Shown here: positions 43,634 to 45,835 of the stretch, in pieces
How positions within the stretch are numbered: the stretch's first letter is position 1
Layout of the letters: every line of letters starts with the position of its first letter
NCBI GenBank assembly: GCA_021733985.1
Contig: JAIPJT010000018.1
Span: 1-45,835, forward strand
Source: Victivallales bacterium
GTDB lineage: Bacteria > Verrucomicrobiota > Lentisphaeria > Victivallales > GWF2-38-69
Direction of reading: 5' to 3'
DNA: 45,835 bases
Made by a program: the position numbers and the translations under genes
The notes under the pieces: generated by a model
What the model saw: only the letters and a program-made list of their open reading frames with translations
The model's database searches: none
Told to the model about the DNA's origin: nothing

Positions 43634-44881
43634 TTAAATGAAGGTTTTAATAATATATCCTGAAGTAATTACCAGGCCCAAACAGAGGAGCAGTATTTGA
43701 ATAGTAAAATCCTTATAGTTGAGTTCGCTTTTTTTGAAAAGCTTCAACATAGAAGGCAGTATAAATACTAGAATTGCAATACTTGGAGCTGTAAAAAAGC
43801 CCAAGATAATAAGTATTTTAAGGTCACATACAGCTACAATATATAAAGAAATAAATATAAACCCTATCGATATCCATCCTATGAATTTTTGATTAACGCT
43901 GTGCTTAACTTTCAAACCTTTTAAAGCCTGTAATATCAGACCGTTACAGGACTCCAGCGTACCTAAAAATACACCAAGGAAAGAACTGAGTATAGCAGTT
44001 AATGCAATAATAGGAGCAATATAGTGCAGTACACCCACCCCCTTTGAATTGGCTATAACTGACAAAATTGAAAGGTTGGCTTTTGATGCGTTTTCAATTT
44101 TTTCTGCAGGGACTGCCAGGATTGAGGAATAAATGAAAAACAGGGTAAAAAAAGTTATAAAAAGAGTGCCTATAAATACATTTCTTATTACTTTCCGATT
44201 TACAATCCCAGTATTGTCATTGCGTTCTTTGTAGTAAAAAACCATCTGAGAAATAGACTGGCAGAAGTTTAAAGAAAAAACAAGTATTGGGAAAACTGTT
44301 AAAAGGCCTAAAAAAATACCTTTAAGGGAGCAGACACCGAGATTGATGTTGTTGATGTTCCATTCAGGAATCAGGTAAAAAGATATTATAAGTATACAGA
44401 TTATTAGAGGATATAAAATTATAGAGAGAATATTAAGCATTAATTCGCGTCTGCAAACCATGATAAGTACTGGTATTATTAATATTATAAAGCAAAACAA
44501 TGGGGATTTGCTGAAGTCTGCCTGGGTAATTCCGTAAAGGTTTAATGCCTCCGATACTGTATTGGGTAAAGCATCAGCATAGGCAATTATGACAGTATAA
44601 CAACTTAAAAAATAGATGATTGTTGAAATGAAGGCAAATTTATGGCCGAGTTTTTTATAAAAGACTTCAGTGATATCCAGGTTTTCTTCTTCCTTCAGTA
44701 TAATTTCAGTAAGATTTCGTTCTGCAAGATAGACTACCGGAAAAATAATTACTGAACAGATTATTAGAGGAATGAATCCGCTTATTGATGCCTGAAGCGG
44801 AAGGAAAAGTATTCCTGCTCCTACGGCAGTACCGAATAAAACAAATATCCATTCAATATCACGAAAACGTATTCTAATCAT
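43634..44881 (-). CDS. amino acid permease, HAAAP family (serine/threonine transporter-like)
   Basis: 415 residues with eleven predicted membrane helices. The first helix carries G-T-A-V-G-A-G-I-L-F-L-P, the signature of the SdaC/TdcC/aromatic amino acid permease family. Helix layout and the F-P-I-L-V-F-S-L-N-F-C-Q segment (about 213-225) are closer to SdaC/TdcC than to the tryptophan/tyrosine members. It probably imports serine or threonine by ion symport, which would feed the Tdh-Kbl route. Substrate choice is inference. It stands alone, with about 220 bases upstream holding no other gene. Confidence 0.8.
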   Translation of the reverse strand: MIRIRFRDIEWIFVLFGTAVGAGILFLPLQASISGFIPLIICSVIIFPVVYLAERNLTEIILKEEENLDITEVFYKKLGHKFAFISTIIYFLSCYTVIIAYADALPNTVSEALNLYGITQADFSKSPLFCFIILIIPVLIMVCRRELMLNILSIILYPLIICILIISFYLIPEWNINNINLGVCSLKGIFLGLLTVFPILVFSLNFCQSISQMVFYYKERNDNTGIVNRKVIRNVFIGTLFITFFTLFFIYSSILAVPAEKIENASKANLSILSVIANSKGVGVLHYIAPIIALTAILSSFLGVFLGTLESCNGLILQALKGLKVKHSVNQKFIGWISIGFIFISLYIVAVCDLKILIILGFFTAPSIAILVFILPSMLKLFKKSELNYKDFTIQILLLCLGLVITSGYIIKTFI

Positions 44882-45101
44882 AAAAATATACCCTTATATT
44901 TTTGAAATTATTTAATACTGTTATTTCTGTAAAAAGTCGATACTACAGAACGAAATATTTCAGAAAAAGCCAAAAAACAGCCTAAAAATAATAGACCGCA
45001 GAGTATGGAACCTTTTCGTGTAAGATCTAATTATAAGGGGATAATGAAATAATGCAATACTCTAAAGATTGACAGGCTTAGCAAACTTTTGACCGGTTTT
45101 T

Positions 45102-45835
45102 CTAATTATTTTTTTTACTCACAATGTATTCTGCGGTAATAGGGAGACCATCGTATCTTGCGATGAGATCGTATGCGGAAATTACTCCTGTTTCCTTCAG
45201 CAACAGCCCGAGCTGTCCGGTACTGTTACCTTCTACAACATAAACTCTGTTATAATATTTGATCATGCTGTCGATTTTTTCCCGGTTCAGCGGCCATACC
45301 TGTGAAAAATGAAGCATATCGCTTTTTGTTCCGTTTTGATTGAGAGTGTCAACTGCTTCTCTGCATGGGCCGTAAGTTGAACCCCAGCATATAAACAGCT
45401 CTTCTGCATCCTCAACACCGTAAAGGGCAGGTGGTATTGATTCTTCAATCATCCCTGAAAGTTTTCTCATTCTTTTATTTTGGAGACAAAGGCGAATATT
45501 GAGGTCCTCAGTTATATGTCCATTTAAATTATGCTCATGGCTGTCTGACACAACTGTTGTTTTTTTACCCGGAACAGCACGAGGTGAAATACCGTTTTTC
45601 GTTACAGCATATCGGTGATAATCATTTTCAGGGTTTTCTTCTATATGTCTTGCTATTGGGTTGTATCCCATGTCGAAAGCTTCGGTATTTTCTATGTGGT
45701 CCTGTAGATACTGGTCTGTAAGAAGTACTACAGGACTTTGGTATTTATGGGCGGTTTCAAGGGCTTTCCTTGTTAAAGAGTAGCATTCCTCAAGAGTTCC
45801 CGGAGCAAAAACTGCCTTTGGAAATTCACCATGAC
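45102..45835 (-). CDS. 2-oxoacid:ferredoxin oxidoreductase, alpha subunit (partial; N-terminus beyond the window)
   Basis: The reading frame continues without a stop to the right edge; a start at 45671 would be false, because the residues before it (H-G-E-F-P-K-A-V-F-A-P-G-T, L-L-T-D-Q-Y-L-Q-D) belong to the same protein. About 243 residues of the C-terminal part are present, including W-G-S-T-Y-G-P and V-E-G-N-S-T-G-Q-L. These are typical of KorA/VorB-like alpha subunits, which oxidise 2-oxoglutarate or branched oxoacids to acyl-CoA and reduce ferredoxin. The beta subunit would be expected downstream on the minus strand, but that position holds the permease, so the gene order is split or the beta gene lies elsewhere. 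Confidence 0.88.
   Translation of the reverse strand, partial: HGEFPKAVFAPGTLEECYSLTRKALETAHKYQSPVVLLTDQYLQDHIENTEAFDMGYNPIARHIEENPENDYHRYAVTKNGISPRAVPGKKTTVVSDSHEHNLNGHITEDLNIRLCLQNKRMRKLSGMIEESIPPALYGVEDAEELFICWGSTYGPCREAVDTLNQNGTKSDMLHFSQVWPLNREKIDSMIKYYNRVYVVEGNSTGQLGLLLKETGVISAYDLIARYDGLPITAEYIVSKKNN

Noticed and set aside
1-45835. CRISPR array, prophage, transposon or defence island
   Set aside because: No regularly spaced repeats, integrase, transposase or recognisable defence operon was found; the DUF3800-like gene alone is not enough to claim one.

Overview
The window is a compact chromosomal stretch (about 36-40% GC by eye) from an anaerobic, Gram-negative-type bacterium. The evidence is a complete Ech-type energy-converting [NiFe] hydrogenase, the end of a 2-oxoacid:ferredoxin oxidoreductase alpha subunit, a phosphofructokinase with the residues of the pyrophosphate-dependent enzymes, signal peptides suited to a periplasm, and a prepilin-like protein of the type common in the PVC/Lentisphaerae and several candidate phyla. 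No marker here fixes the phylum. I see no CRISPR array, phage, transposase or plasmid module; this is mostly core genome with some decayed or duplicated intergenic DNA.

Layout. 1-1130: a DUF3800-like gene that has lost its first acidic motif, then a tRNA-Lys(CUU) on the minus strand. 1632-5345: rph, an RdgC-like gene, and metX-metW. 5618-8725: a prepilin-like gene and two tandem orphan family-3 solute-binding proteins, bracketed by a duplicated copy of the hydrogenase 5' region. 9018-14193: echABCDEF, with a good promoter upstream and a strong terminator downstream. 14374-17131: a TPR histidine kinase and its NarL-type response regulator. 17119-23404 (minus strand): a TPR protein, dnaX, ybaB, recR, cobO and a membrane glycosyltransferase-like gene, tightly spaced. 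23625-28862: a SpoIIE-type phosphatase convergent with an LplT-PlsC-AcylCoA-synthetase fusion. 29133-32633: an unknown exported protein, a GNAT acetyltransferase, and a cupin-nfeD-SPFH cluster. 33146-39849: sugar and threonine metabolism (PPi-PFK, tdh, kbl, a HAD hydrolase, gnd). 40282-45835: a pseudouridine synthase, pyridoxal kinase, rsmI, a STAS protein, a serine/threonine-type permease and the partial 2-oxoacid oxidoreductase.

Metabolic reading: PPi-PFK and gnd handle sugar phosphates. Tdh and Kbl turn threonine into glycine and acetyl-CoA, and the SdaC/TdcC-like permease could supply the amino acid. Ferredoxin reduced by the 2-oxoacid oxidoreductase could be reoxidised by Ech with H2 production and ion pumping.

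The most interesting signals are not classical genes. (1) A run of nine A residues in dnaX lies at the domain III/IV linker, and both alternative frames stop within 4-8 codons, as expected for a slippage-made gamma subunit. (2) A family of GC-rich, multi-hairpin repeats of about 225-240 bp sits upstream of tdh and of gnd, with a shortened inverted third copy; paired stem positions vary between copies and the tdh copy carries a consensus promoter. (3) The ech leader is partly duplicated 2.2 kb upstream; the duplicate lacks two segments that are each flanked by short direct repeats in the original, one of which carries the ech promoter.
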